From Planctomycetota bacterium (GTDB lineage Bacteria; Planctomycetota; Phycisphaerae; WQYP01), in NCBI GenBank assembly GCA_021851715.1, contig JAJZCR010000028.1, positions 1 through 41,725 on the forward strand: a stretch of 41,725 nt of DNA, written 5' to 3'. The translations under genes were made by a program, and so were the position numbers. Under the pieces are notes generated by a model. The model was not told the DNA's origin and searched no databases. It worked only from the letters and a program-made list of their open reading frames with translations. Shown in pieces: positions 14,405 to 21,826 of the stretch. How positions within the stretch are numbered: the first letter of the stretch is position 1; the number at the start of each line of letters is the position of its first letter.

Positions 14405-14810
14405 GGGTGGCAAATCCAGTTCGGTACAACAATTCTCACCTGTCATCCTTGCCCATGAAGCCCGAATTCGATTAGAATAGCACTCTCTAGGTTTGCGGTG
14501 GCCATGCAACATGAATGGGCTTTGATTATCGATGCATCCTCTTGAACCGCTGCGGCGGAATATTGAGTCTGTCTTCTTCGGCAAAAAAGAAGCCCTTGAT
14601 CATTTGCTCGTCGGCCTGCTGGGGCGCGGCCACGTTCTAATCGAAGATGTCCCGGGGGTGGGGAAAACGGTTTTGGCCCGGGCGCTGGCGCGCAGCATCA
14701 GTTGTCAGTTCAATCGCATTCAGTTGACCCCCGATTTGCTGCCGGCGGATATTGTGGGCGTTTCAATTTACAATCAGGAAAAACAGGCCTTTGATTTTAA
14801 ACCCGGCCCG
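14405..14810 (+). repeat. Direct duplication of the moxR 5' region, copy 2 (in the intact gene)
   Basis: Partner of 13354-13759. It includes the promoter, leader and codons 1-93 of the intact moxR gene. Confidence 0.92.
14449..14478 (+). promoter_or_regulatory. Probable moxR-DUF58 promoter
   Basis: TTGCCC (14449-14454) and TAGAAT (14473-14478) are separated by 18 bp, 53 bp before the moxR start. The -35 match is moderate and the -10 match good. The same sequence is present in the upstream duplicate. Confidence 0.5.
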
Positions 14811-15458
14811 ATCTTTGCCAACATTGTGCTCGCCGATGAGATCAATCGCACCACCCCGCGCACCCAAAGCAGCCTGCTGGAAGCCATGAACGACGCTTCG
14901 GTGTCCGTGGATGGCCAGACGATGCCGCTGCCGCAGCCGTTCATGGTGGTGGCCACCCAAAATCCCTTTGAGTTTGAAGGTACGTATTTTCTGCCGGAAA
15001 ACCAGTTGGACCGCTTTTTGCTGCGGATTGAGCTGGGCTACCCGCAGCGGAACCAGGAATTGGCGATTCTGCGCGAACAGCCGGGCCGACGGCTTCTGGA
15101 ACACCTGGAACCGGTCCTTTCGATGGACGAAGTGCGGGCGTTACAGGGGCAATGCTCGCAGATCAAAATTGACGTGCTGCTGCTGGAATACATGATGGAT
15201 ATTGTAGAGGCCACGCGCAAACACGAAGCCCTGCACACCGGAATTTCGCCCCGGGGCAGCCTGGCCCTGATGCAGGCATCGCAGGCCATGGCCATGGTGA
15301 ACCAGCGTGATTATGTTATTCCCGACGACATTAAACAACTGGTGGTTCCGGTGTGCGCGCACCGGGTGATCAGCAAAAGCTACATGGCCAACGGGGACGT
15401 CAACTCGGCTACGCGCATCATTCAGGACATTATCCAGAACGTGCCCTGCCCGGTGTAA
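14532..15458 (+). CDS. MoxR-family AAA+ ATPase
   Basis: A 308-aa protein with Walker A PGVGKT (41-46), Walker B LADEINR (100-106), the sensor region VVATQNPFEFEGTYFLPENQ and the C-terminal lid with ISPRGSLALMQASQ. MoxR ATPases act as chaperone-like partners of von Willebrand or DUF58 proteins in assembly or activation of target complexes. The start is ATG 14532; no ribosome site stands out. It is followed 44 bp later by a DUF58 gene, the standard partner. The first 93 codons are duplicated 1051 bp upstream. Length is typical (about 310-330 aa). Confidence 0.93.
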   Translation: MHPLEPLRRNIESVFFGKKEALDHLLVGLLGRGHVLIEDVPGVGKTVLARALARSISCQFNRIQLTPDLLPADIVGVSIYNQEKQAFDFKPGPIFANIVLADEINRTTPRTQSSLLEAMNDASVSVDGQTMPLPQPFMVVATQNPFEFEGTYFLPENQLDRFLLRIELGYPQRNQELAILREQPGRRLLEHLEPVLSMDEVRALQGQCSQIKIDVLLLEYMMDIVEATRKHEALHTGISPRGSLALMQASQAMAMVNQRDYVIPDDIKQLVVPVCAHRVISKSYMANGDVNSATRIIQDIIQNVPCPV

Positions 15459-15502
15459 GCAGAACCGGCCCGTGTGGTTGGATCAATCGATTGGGGCTGC
15501 CC

Positions 15503-16720
15503 ATGCGAATTCGTAAGACTTATTACGAACTTACCGCCATCGGCTTTGTGTTCGCCGGCGTAACGGCATTTGTGTTGCTCGCGGCGGTCAATTCAAAGAC
15601 CAATGTGCTCTTTTGGGCGTTGGGTATTGTGCTGGGCAGTATCCTGGTTTCGGCCATCATGGGCAACGTGGTGCTGAAAAAGCTGGAAGTGGTCCGTGTG
15701 GTCGGCGACCATGCAATCGTGGGCGAAGCGGCGGACGTGCAATACCGGCTGACCAATCGCAAGCGGTTGTGGCCGTCGTGTGCGGTTCGTATGACCGAAG
15801 CGCGCATGGTCGGCCATCTGCGCCGTGTGCCGGAGGGATATTGCCTGCATTTGGGTCCGCAGCAGGGCACGTTGGTGATGACGCATCTGGTTCCGGAAAA
15901 CCGCGGGTTGGTGGAACTAAGGGAATTGCGAATATGCTGCTCTTTTCCGTTTGGTTTTGTAAATCGGGCCATCCATTATCTGGCTCCGCAGCGCATTGTG
16001 GTGTATCCGCGCATCGGCCTGCTGAACCGCCGGCTCCTGGCCCAGACCCGGACTTTTTCCCCGGGCGGGTCGGTGAGTTCTTCCGCGCGTGGCGGCTTTG
16101 ATGAATTTTACGGCCTGCGCGATTATCACCCGGGCGACTCCATTCGATCCATTCACTGGCGGCGCACGGCCCGCACCGGCAACATGGTGGTGCGGGAAAT
16201 GACTATGGATACTCCGCCCACCATGATCGTGGTATTGGACCTGCGAACCTGGCGTACTCTGGCCGACGGACGGGCCCAGAGCGAACGTGCTATTGAACTG
16301 GCCGCATCGCTGATCTGTGCGGGCCTGATGGACAATCTGTCGGTGGGGTTGTGCGTGGCCGGGTATGCGGATATTACACCCACGATTGTTAAATCGGGTC
16401 GCGGCCAGCGTGATCCGCTGATGGAATCCCTGGCCCTGCTGAACCTGGATAAAGTTTCTGCGGCCACAACGGTCCAACCGGCGGGGCAGTCTGAGTTTGT
16501 GCGTGCCCGGGCGGAATATATGATTATCAATTTAACTTCCGGACAGGATTCACTGGACATGGTTCCCCCCGGCTGCCAATACACGATACTGTCCATGGAC
16601 GACGCGGAAAGCAAAAGCTGGCTGCGCTTTAACCCGCCCGCGGCCCAAACGCAAGAGGCGGCCGCAACCGGGCCTGGTGCGGCTGAGGCACCGCCGGATT
16701 TGTCGCAAGCCAAGGCATAA
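15503..16720 (+). CDS. DUF58 domain membrane protein, MoxR partner
   Basis: A 405-aa protein. Two hydrophobic segments near the N-terminus (IGFVFAGVTAFVLLAAVNS and VLFWALGIVLGSILVSAIMG) anchor it in the membrane. The DUF58 signature EFYGLRDYHPGDSIRSIHWR lies near residues 200-220, followed by a vWA-like strand (TMIVVLDLRTW). DUF58 proteins work with MoxR ATPases and often sit beside transglutaminase-like genes, none of which follows here. ATG 15503 was chosen; the frame extends upstream into moxR to 15353. The C-terminal 40 residues are Ala/Pro-rich. It ends before a probable terminator. Confidence 0.9.
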   Translation: MRIRKTYYELTAIGFVFAGVTAFVLLAAVNSKTNVLFWALGIVLGSILVSAIMGNVVLKKLEVVRVVGDHAIVGEAADVQYRLTNRKRLWPSCAVRMTEARMVGHLRRVPEGYCLHLGPQQGTLVMTHLVPENRGLVELRELRICCSFPFGFVNRAIHYLAPQRIVVYPRIGLLNRRLLAQTRTFSPGGSVSSSARGGFDEFYGLRDYHPGDSIRSIHWRRTARTGNMVVREMTMDTPPTMIVVLDLRTWRTLADGRAQSERAIELAASLICAGLMDNLSVGLCVAGYADITPTIVKSGRGQRDPLMESLALLNLDKVSAATTVQPAGQSEFVRARAEYMIINLTSGQDSLDMVPPGCQYTILSMDDAESKSWLRFNPPAAQTQEAAATGPGAAEAPPDLSQAKA

Positions 16721-16897
16721 CCCATACGTGCATAGCGGCGCAGGAATTCGCGGCACCGGTTGCACCGCAAGGCGCGAATGCGGCGGCGCTGGGAGACCCT
16801 ACTCCAGGAAACCTGCAAAACGAACGACGGACGGAAGATAAGCGCCAGGTGATGCGGGGGGAATGGGCTGGCAGGGCACTCCAATCCGGTTTGCAAC

Positions 16898-16919
16898 AGC
16901 GGCTTTTAGCCGTTTTTTC
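16898..16919 (+). terminator. Probable Rho-independent terminator after the DUF58 gene
   Basis: AGCGGCT-TTT-AGCCGTT gives a 5-bp perfect stem extended by a G-T and an A-T pair, ending in a T-rich tract. It lies 178 bp after the DUF58 stop. The bases between hold no gene I recognise. Confidence 0.6.
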
Positions 16920-17153
16920 TTCGCTCAACATATAACCAATAAGCATAAAATATATAACACGCATATATTTTTATAATTGGCCTCCACTCTATATAGTACA
17001 GACATGCGTTTGGTGTTAGTCCTTTGTGAAGGATTAAATAATGTTTTGTGCCGCTGCCAAAATAACTTCATGCAACCAAAAGGCGGTGCCGGGTGCGCAC
17101 CCCGGCAACTTTAAGGATAAGTTCATCGGAAAGTTTTTTTGAAAGGAGTTTCC
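16920..17153. other. AT-rich upstream region of the lipoprotein and paralogue cluster
   Basis: Bases 16920-17050 are strikingly AT-rich compared with their neighbours (runs such as AAAATATATAAC and ATATTTTTATAATTGG). Several TATAAT-like boxes are present but none pairs with a clear -35. It probably contains the promoter of the genes that follow. Confidence 0.4.
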
Positions 17154-17366
17154 ATGTTATTGCGCAACACTATCAAGGTATCGCCGATCCTGGCCCTGGC
17201 GGCCGTGCTCTTTGTGGCCGGTGGCTGCAGTTCTCAACAGCAGGCCACCCCGCGGCAACTACAGCCTGCGGCCGTAAAGTCGCAACCAGGGGCGGCCAAT
17301 GGTTACCATGACCCGGCCAATTACGCGAAAAACGTACATTGGTGCGATGAATTTGGTGCCAACTGA
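17154..17366 (+). CDS. Small putative lipoprotein
   Basis: A 70-aa protein. Residues 1-25 form a signal peptide (RNTIKVSPILALAAVLFVAG) ending at a cysteine in AGGCSS, a slightly off-consensus lipobox. The mature part is Gln/Ala/Pro-rich, then ends NYAKNVHWCDEFGAN. AGGAG lies six bases before ATG 17154; a TTG at 17139 is less likely. No family is recognised. It precedes the four secreted paralogues by 162 bp and might belong with them, but no shared motif is seen. Confidence 0.65.
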   Translation: MLLRNTIKVSPILALAAVLFVAGGCSSQQQATPRQLQPAAVKSQPGAANGYHDPANYAKNVHWCDEFGAN

Positions 17367-17528
17367 CGCTCAACAGCCGGACCCTGGGCCAGGGTGGATG
17401 CGGGCATGAAATCTTGCCGGCGTCCGGAAACCCTGACCAACCTCCGGGGATTCTGCCAAAAGCGGTGTTCTTTGCTTTGACGTAGCTGTTCATCAAGCGA
17501 TAATGGCTGCGTCACAAGGAGAATACCG

Positions 17529-18929
17529 ATGCGGGTAGCAGCCATCGCCAGGGGGTTCATGGGAACGGCGCTCGCCGGGATGGCGTTGGCCACCCTGCCA
17601 TTGGATCAGGCTGCGGGTGCGGCACCTCCGCACCCGCAGTTAAGATCCATTATCATGCTGGCCAAGCCACGGCACAGGCCGAACGAGGCAATGCGAATAG
17701 CGGCGTGGATCCACGACCTGAGTAGTCAGCGCTACACCACCCGCGAACACGCACAAAAACATCTTATCGCCGCCGGCGATGCGGCGGTACCGGCCCTAAG
17801 CGATATGCTCCATGTCGCACGCACGCCGCAAGTGCAGACCGACATTAGCACGGCGCTGCTGGCCATCCAACGAGCCGATGCCCGGCGTGGCCCTTTGGTA
17901 ACGCTTCGGGCCGCCAAAATGCCGGTGCCGGACATTATCAGGCGAATCTGCCAACAGGCGGGAATCCGCGCGAAATTTTACCCGGCGGTAAATCACTGCC
18001 ACCGACGATTATCGGTGAATGTACGGCGGCGACCATTCTGGAACGTGCTCCGGCGGATCGCCGCTGTCACCGGCATCAGCCCCACCAGATCTGGCTACGG
18101 TAATTCCAAGTCCCCGCTCCAGTTTGGGCCTCATGGTCTCTTTGAAAAAGGGGCTCCCGTTTTTACGGATGGACGCGTGGCCATCGTCGTTGAATCACTC
18201 CACCTCTATCACAGCAGGCAATTCGCCGCCGCCGCAATGCTGTCTCCCAGCCGATCCTTGCAGGTGCGCATGGTGGTGTTGTGGTGCCCTGTCCATACAC
18301 AATGGGTTTATTCACTCTCGGCAACGGTATCGGCGGCGGTGGATGATCGGGCGAAGGTTTTGGTAAGCGCGGCGAAACCCAGCCAAAGCGGCGCATGGTC
18401 CGATACGGGCGCGACGGAAGATGTGTTTCCCTGTGAGATTGGGCTGGGCTGGCCGACAGCCGGGGCCAAAGTGATTAAGACCCTTCAAGGCCATGTTTCT
18501 GTAGTCATGTCGCTGGGCTGGCGCACCTATAAGGTTACGAATCTGCAATCGGGCCGGGCGCGGTTGAAATGCGGAGATATGCTTTTGAGTTTTGGCAAAC
18601 CGAAACGCGCCGCCGGCCATTGGGACGTGGGTTTAAGTATCCGGTCGCCCCGCACATCCCTGATAGCTTCGGCATTTAGTAACCACGTGCTGGGTGGGCA
18701 TACAATTCAATTTTATACGGCATCCTCCAGAAAGCTTGCACTGGGGGGAAATGGTTTAATAAGTGAGGGCGGATTAATAAGAACAGCTTGGCGGAAGGGC
18801 TGTGACATCGATTATTACAGCCTGCATCTGACCGGCGGTAGGCCGGCCACGGCACTAATCAGGTTTCACGGGCAATTGGCGCATCTGAGGTTTCCATTTA
18901 TGTTTAGAAATGTGCCGATACCGCAATAA
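17529..18929 (+). CDS. Secreted HEAT-like paralogue 1 (unknown family)
   Basis: A 466-aa protein with an N-terminal signal peptide (about residues 1-33). A short conserved motif IIMLAKPRHRP follows, then a HEAT-like helical repeat (IAAWIHDLSSQRYTTREHAQ ... LIAAGDAAVPALSDML), a conserved block GPLVTLRAAKMPVPDIIRRI, and a second block RRPFWNVLRRIAAVTGISP resembling the small beta/alpha domain common in planctomycete secreted proteins. The C-terminus ends PFMFRNVPIPQ. AAGGAG precedes ATG 17529. It is the first of four tandem paralogues with gaps of 25-51 bp, so probably one operon. No enzyme motif is recognised; an extracytoplasmic binding or scaffold role is only a guess. Confidence 0.8.
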   Translation: MRVAAIARGFMGTALAGMALATLPLDQAAGAAPPHPQLRSIIMLAKPRHRPNEAMRIAAWIHDLSSQRYTTREHAQKHLIAAGDAAVPALSDMLHVARTPQVQTDISTALLAIQRADARRGPLVTLRAAKMPVPDIIRRICQQAGIRAKFYPAVNHCHRRLSVNVRRRPFWNVLRRIAAVTGISPTRSGYGNSKSPLQFGPHGLFEKGAPVFTDGRVAIVVESLHLYHSRQFAAAAMLSPSRSLQVRMVVLWCPVHTQWVYSLSATVSAAVDDRAKVLVSAAKPSQSGAWSDTGATEDVFPCEIGLGWPTAGAKVIKTLQGHVSVVMSLGWRTYKVTNLQSGRARLKCGDMLLSFGKPKRAAGHWDVGLSIRSPRTSLIASAFSNHVLGGHTIQFYTASSRKLALGGNGLISEGGLIRTAWRKGCDIDYYSLHLTGGRPATALIRFHGQLAHLRFPFMFRNVPIPQ

Positions 18930-18980
18930 TTATCCTGAGACGAAGCGGCCCCAACCATACCTTGAGAAAGGGGATTTGAC

Positions 18981-20399
18981 ATGCGGTTGACCAGAATTGT
19001 GCTGTGGCTGACCACATTCGGCATCGCTGCTGGCACAGCCTGTGCGGCTGCGGCATCCCCCGCGCCGATCCCGCGGATTATCATGGGGCAAAATCCCCCG
19101 TCCGCCGAACCCAGTTCGCGGACGATTGCCCGGTTGGTTGGCAATTTAATCGGCAAGCGGAAGTCCGTGCAGGTGGTGGCGCGCCAGCAACTTTTGGCGA
19201 TCGACGATGCCGCCGTTATCCCGCTGGAAACAGCCTTGTGCCGACCGACCACCCCGGCGATGCGAAAAAGCCTTCGCCGCGTGCTGCGGGGGATTGCCGA
19301 ATCCGACGCCCTGCGTGGCCCGCTGGTGAGGCTGAAATTAAGAAATGCCACCCTGCGCCAAGTCTTTACGCGGCTCTGTGTGCCAGTGGGAATCAACCCG
19401 AATTTTTACCCAATGTGTGAAAGTGGTGCGCCTATTCCCGCCTATTGGAACGTGCAAAGACTTGACCTGAATGTGCGGCACCAGCCGTTCTGGACCGTGA
19501 TGCGACGCATTGCCCTGATTACGGGCGTAGGCCCCGCCATGGGATCGCCGATCGGCACGACCGTAAGCTTTGGCCGCGGGTTCTCGGGCTTCCAAAAGGG
19601 GACGCCAATTTGCATCAGCGGCGCATTTCTCGTGGCGATCGAGTCGTGTACGCTGGATCGGAAGATGCAATTTGATGCCGCCACGCTTCGGCGGCACCAC
19701 CGCTGGTTGCAAGTGCGGGTCGACGTGCTGTGGTGCCCGGGCCGCGGTCAACTCCTGCGGATCGGCCCCGTGCAGGTTTCCCGGGCGGTGGACAATATGG
19801 GAAAATCGCTGCGACGCGCGTTCCACCAGGTTAATGCAAGCGGCGTCTGCCAAGCCATCGACGCGTCGTGGGGCCAACAGCTTGGATTCAGCTTGACGAC
19901 GGCGCTGAAGTGGCCTTCAGCCGGTGCCCAACGCATAGCCAGCCTACGCGGGAGCATTCCCGTCGTTTTACCGGTCGGGCCGATGAGCTACCGGTTCAAA
20001 CATCTGGCGTTAGGTAAGGCGAAGATGGCCTGGCGGGGAATACGGATCCATTTCGGCAAGCCCGTGAACGATCCAACCGCTCGAACTGTTCCGCCAGGCC
20101 CAGTCTGGAAGGTTTCACTTGACATCGATACCCGTATGCCGGACCGGCGAAACGCACTGCGGGTCGCAGCGCTCGTGGGCCAACTCACCAGCGGCAAAGC
20201 CATCGTGTTCTACGGGGCCGGGGGCAAAGTGTTAAGCAATTCCATCGCTACCAACGACGGAGGCGCTGGGCCGCACTTCCATTATGATTTTGAAATAACG
20301 GGCGAAAAACCGGTCACAGCCAGGCTGACAGTTTATCGCTGGGCGGCCGCGAAGATCGAAGTGCCCTTTGAGTTCAAAAATGTTCCGCTGCCGCGATAA
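18981..20399 (+). CDS. Secreted HEAT-like paralogue 2 (unknown family)
   Basis: A 472-aa paralogue of the preceding protein. It has a signal peptide (IVLWLTTFGIAAGTACAAAA), then the motif region PRIIMGQNPPSAEPS, the helical repeat (RLVGNLIGKRKSVQVVARQQ ... AAVIPLETALCRP), the block RGPLVRLKLRNATLRQVFTR, and HQPFWTVMRRIALITGVGPA. The C-terminus VPFEFKNVPLPR matches the family ending. The repeat motif is less conserved than in the others (IIMG rather than IIML). It starts 51 bp after paralogue 1. Function is unknown. Confidence 0.8.
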   Translation: MRLTRIVLWLTTFGIAAGTACAAAASPAPIPRIIMGQNPPSAEPSSRTIARLVGNLIGKRKSVQVVARQQLLAIDDAAVIPLETALCRPTTPAMRKSLRRVLRGIAESDALRGPLVRLKLRNATLRQVFTRLCVPVGINPNFYPMCESGAPIPAYWNVQRLDLNVRHQPFWTVMRRIALITGVGPAMGSPIGTTVSFGRGFSGFQKGTPICISGAFLVAIESCTLDRKMQFDAATLRRHHRWLQVRVDVLWCPGRGQLLRIGPVQVSRAVDNMGKSLRRAFHQVNASGVCQAIDASWGQQLGFSLTTALKWPSAGAQRIASLRGSIPVVLPVGPMSYRFKHLALGKAKMAWRGIRIHFGKPVNDPTARTVPPGPVWKVSLDIDTRMPDRRNALRVAALVGQLTSGKAIVFYGAGGKVLSNSIATNDGGAGPHFHYDFEITGEKPVTARLTVYRWAAAKIEVPFEFKNVPLPR

Positions 20400-20424
20400 T
20401 GATCACGGCGCAAGGAGAATGAAC

Positions 20425-21798
20425 GTGCGGATAGCGGGAATCAAGAATGGCACCGCGAAAGCGGCTACGGTTTGGCTGGCGATGGCGGCGTGGCCGCTGG
20501 CGCAGGCCATGGGCGTGGCGAAACATCTTGAACCAACCCAGCCAATCTCCATTATCATGCTGGCCAAGCCGCGGCCACACGCCCCGGATGCGGCTAAAAT
20601 ATCCGCATGGATTCACGATCTGGCTCTCGGCAACGCTGCAGCCCAAAATCACGCCAAAGAGCTTCTCATGGCGGCAGGCAATGCGGCGTTGCCTGCGCTG
20701 AAAAAAGCCCTCCATGCGCCACGCACCGCTCCGGCACGCCAGCGCCTGCGTGCCGCACTGGGCGCCATATACACCAGCGATCCGCTGGTTTCGGTGCGGG
20801 CGAAGAATGCTTCCGTCAAAACCATCATCAGCGTGCTGTGCGACGAAGTCGGCATGTATCCCTATTTTTCGCCGAAGCCGGCCTGGGCAGCGCAACGCCT
20901 TAACATGGACGTACAGCGCCAGCCGTTCTGGAAAGTGATGCTGCGGATTGCCAGGACCACAGGGGTTGGCCCGACGAGCGCGCAATACGGCCCGGCCGCC
21001 GGATTTTTCTTTGGCCACCACGGGCTTTTCACCCAGGGATCGGCCGTGAGCATCCACGGCAACCTGGCCATGGTGATCCAATCGGCCCGGCAAATATCCG
21101 TTTATGGAAGCGAGCAAACCAGCGGGCAGGGTCATCGTGAGTTGGTGGTAAAATACTGCGGCCTGTGTGTGCCCACGCCGCACGTGTTGTTACAAACATC
21201 CCCACTTGAGGTTCGGCTGGCCGTGGACGACCAACACCGGAGGTTAGCGATACCTCCCCAAATCAAATATTCGCTCTACGACACTGACAGCGGCACTTCT
21301 GCCGTGTTTGGTTACCCGTGGCAGGTCACGTTGGGACGACCCTCCACGAAAGCAAAATTCCTTGCCCTGCTGCAGGCGCGCCTGACAGCGACGGTGGCCA
21401 CAGATCCACAGGTGGAAAGATGCGGTAATCTGGCGGCGGGCAAAGGCACCATGCACTTGGCAGGCATAACCGTTGCGTTTGGCCGCCCCATCCGCGCCGG
21501 CAATCGGTGGAAAGAATTGATGAATGTATCCGTACCGGCCAGGCTGACCAAGTCACAGCGCGTTGCGGCATTGATGGCCCGATTCACCACTATGTTCCCC
21601 AGCCCTTTTCATTTTCGCAGTTCCCATGGGCAGCTACTGGTCAGCACGGTTGGTAGAGGATACGGTAATCCGAGGCACTACCAAAGCACCTTTTATTTTA
21701 GCGCTGGCAAACCCAGCACCGTGGAAGTAAAAGTTTATCGGCACATCACCATCATCACCCTGCCGTTTAAATTCCAACACATCCCGCTGCGGCGGTAG
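20425..21798 (+). CDS. Secreted HEAT-like paralogue 3 (unknown family)
   Basis: A 457-aa paralogue with signal peptide, SIIMLAKPRPHAPDAAKISA, helical repeat (WIHDLALGNAAAQNHAKELL ... NAALPALKKAL), the block DPLVSVRAKNASVKTIISVL and RQPFWKVMLRIARTTGVGPT. It ends LPFKFQHIPLRR. GTG 20425 was chosen as start because GGAG lies seven bases upstream and the N-terminus (MRIAGI) then aligns with paralogue 1 (MRVAAI); the in-frame ATG 20419 is only one base from the GGAG. The paralogue 2 stop is 25 bp upstream. Function is unknown. Confidence 0.78.
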   Translation: MRIAGIKNGTAKAATVWLAMAAWPLAQAMGVAKHLEPTQPISIIMLAKPRPHAPDAAKISAWIHDLALGNAAAQNHAKELLMAAGNAALPALKKALHAPRTAPARQRLRAALGAIYTSDPLVSVRAKNASVKTIISVLCDEVGMYPYFSPKPAWAAQRLNMDVQRQPFWKVMLRIARTTGVGPTSAQYGPAAGFFFGHHGLFTQGSAVSIHGNLAMVIQSARQISVYGSEQTSGQGHRELVVKYCGLCVPTPHVLLQTSPLEVRLAVDDQHRRLAIPPQIKYSLYDTDSGTSAVFGYPWQVTLGRPSTKAKFLALLQARLTATVATDPQVERCGNLAAGKGTMHLAGITVAFGRPIRAGNRWKELMNVSVPARLTKSQRVAALMARFTTMFPSPFHFRSSHGQLLVSTVGRGYGNPRHYQSTFYFSAGKPSTVEVKVYRHITIITLPFKFQHIPLRR

Positions 21799-21826
21799 TG
21801 GTCAACACGCAAGGAGAAACCCTTCC

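Noticed and set aside
17381..17395. Palindrome ACCCTGGGCCAGGGT after the small lipoprotein gene
   Set aside because: A perfect palindrome with almost no loop and no T-run, so it is neither a terminator nor an assignable operator.
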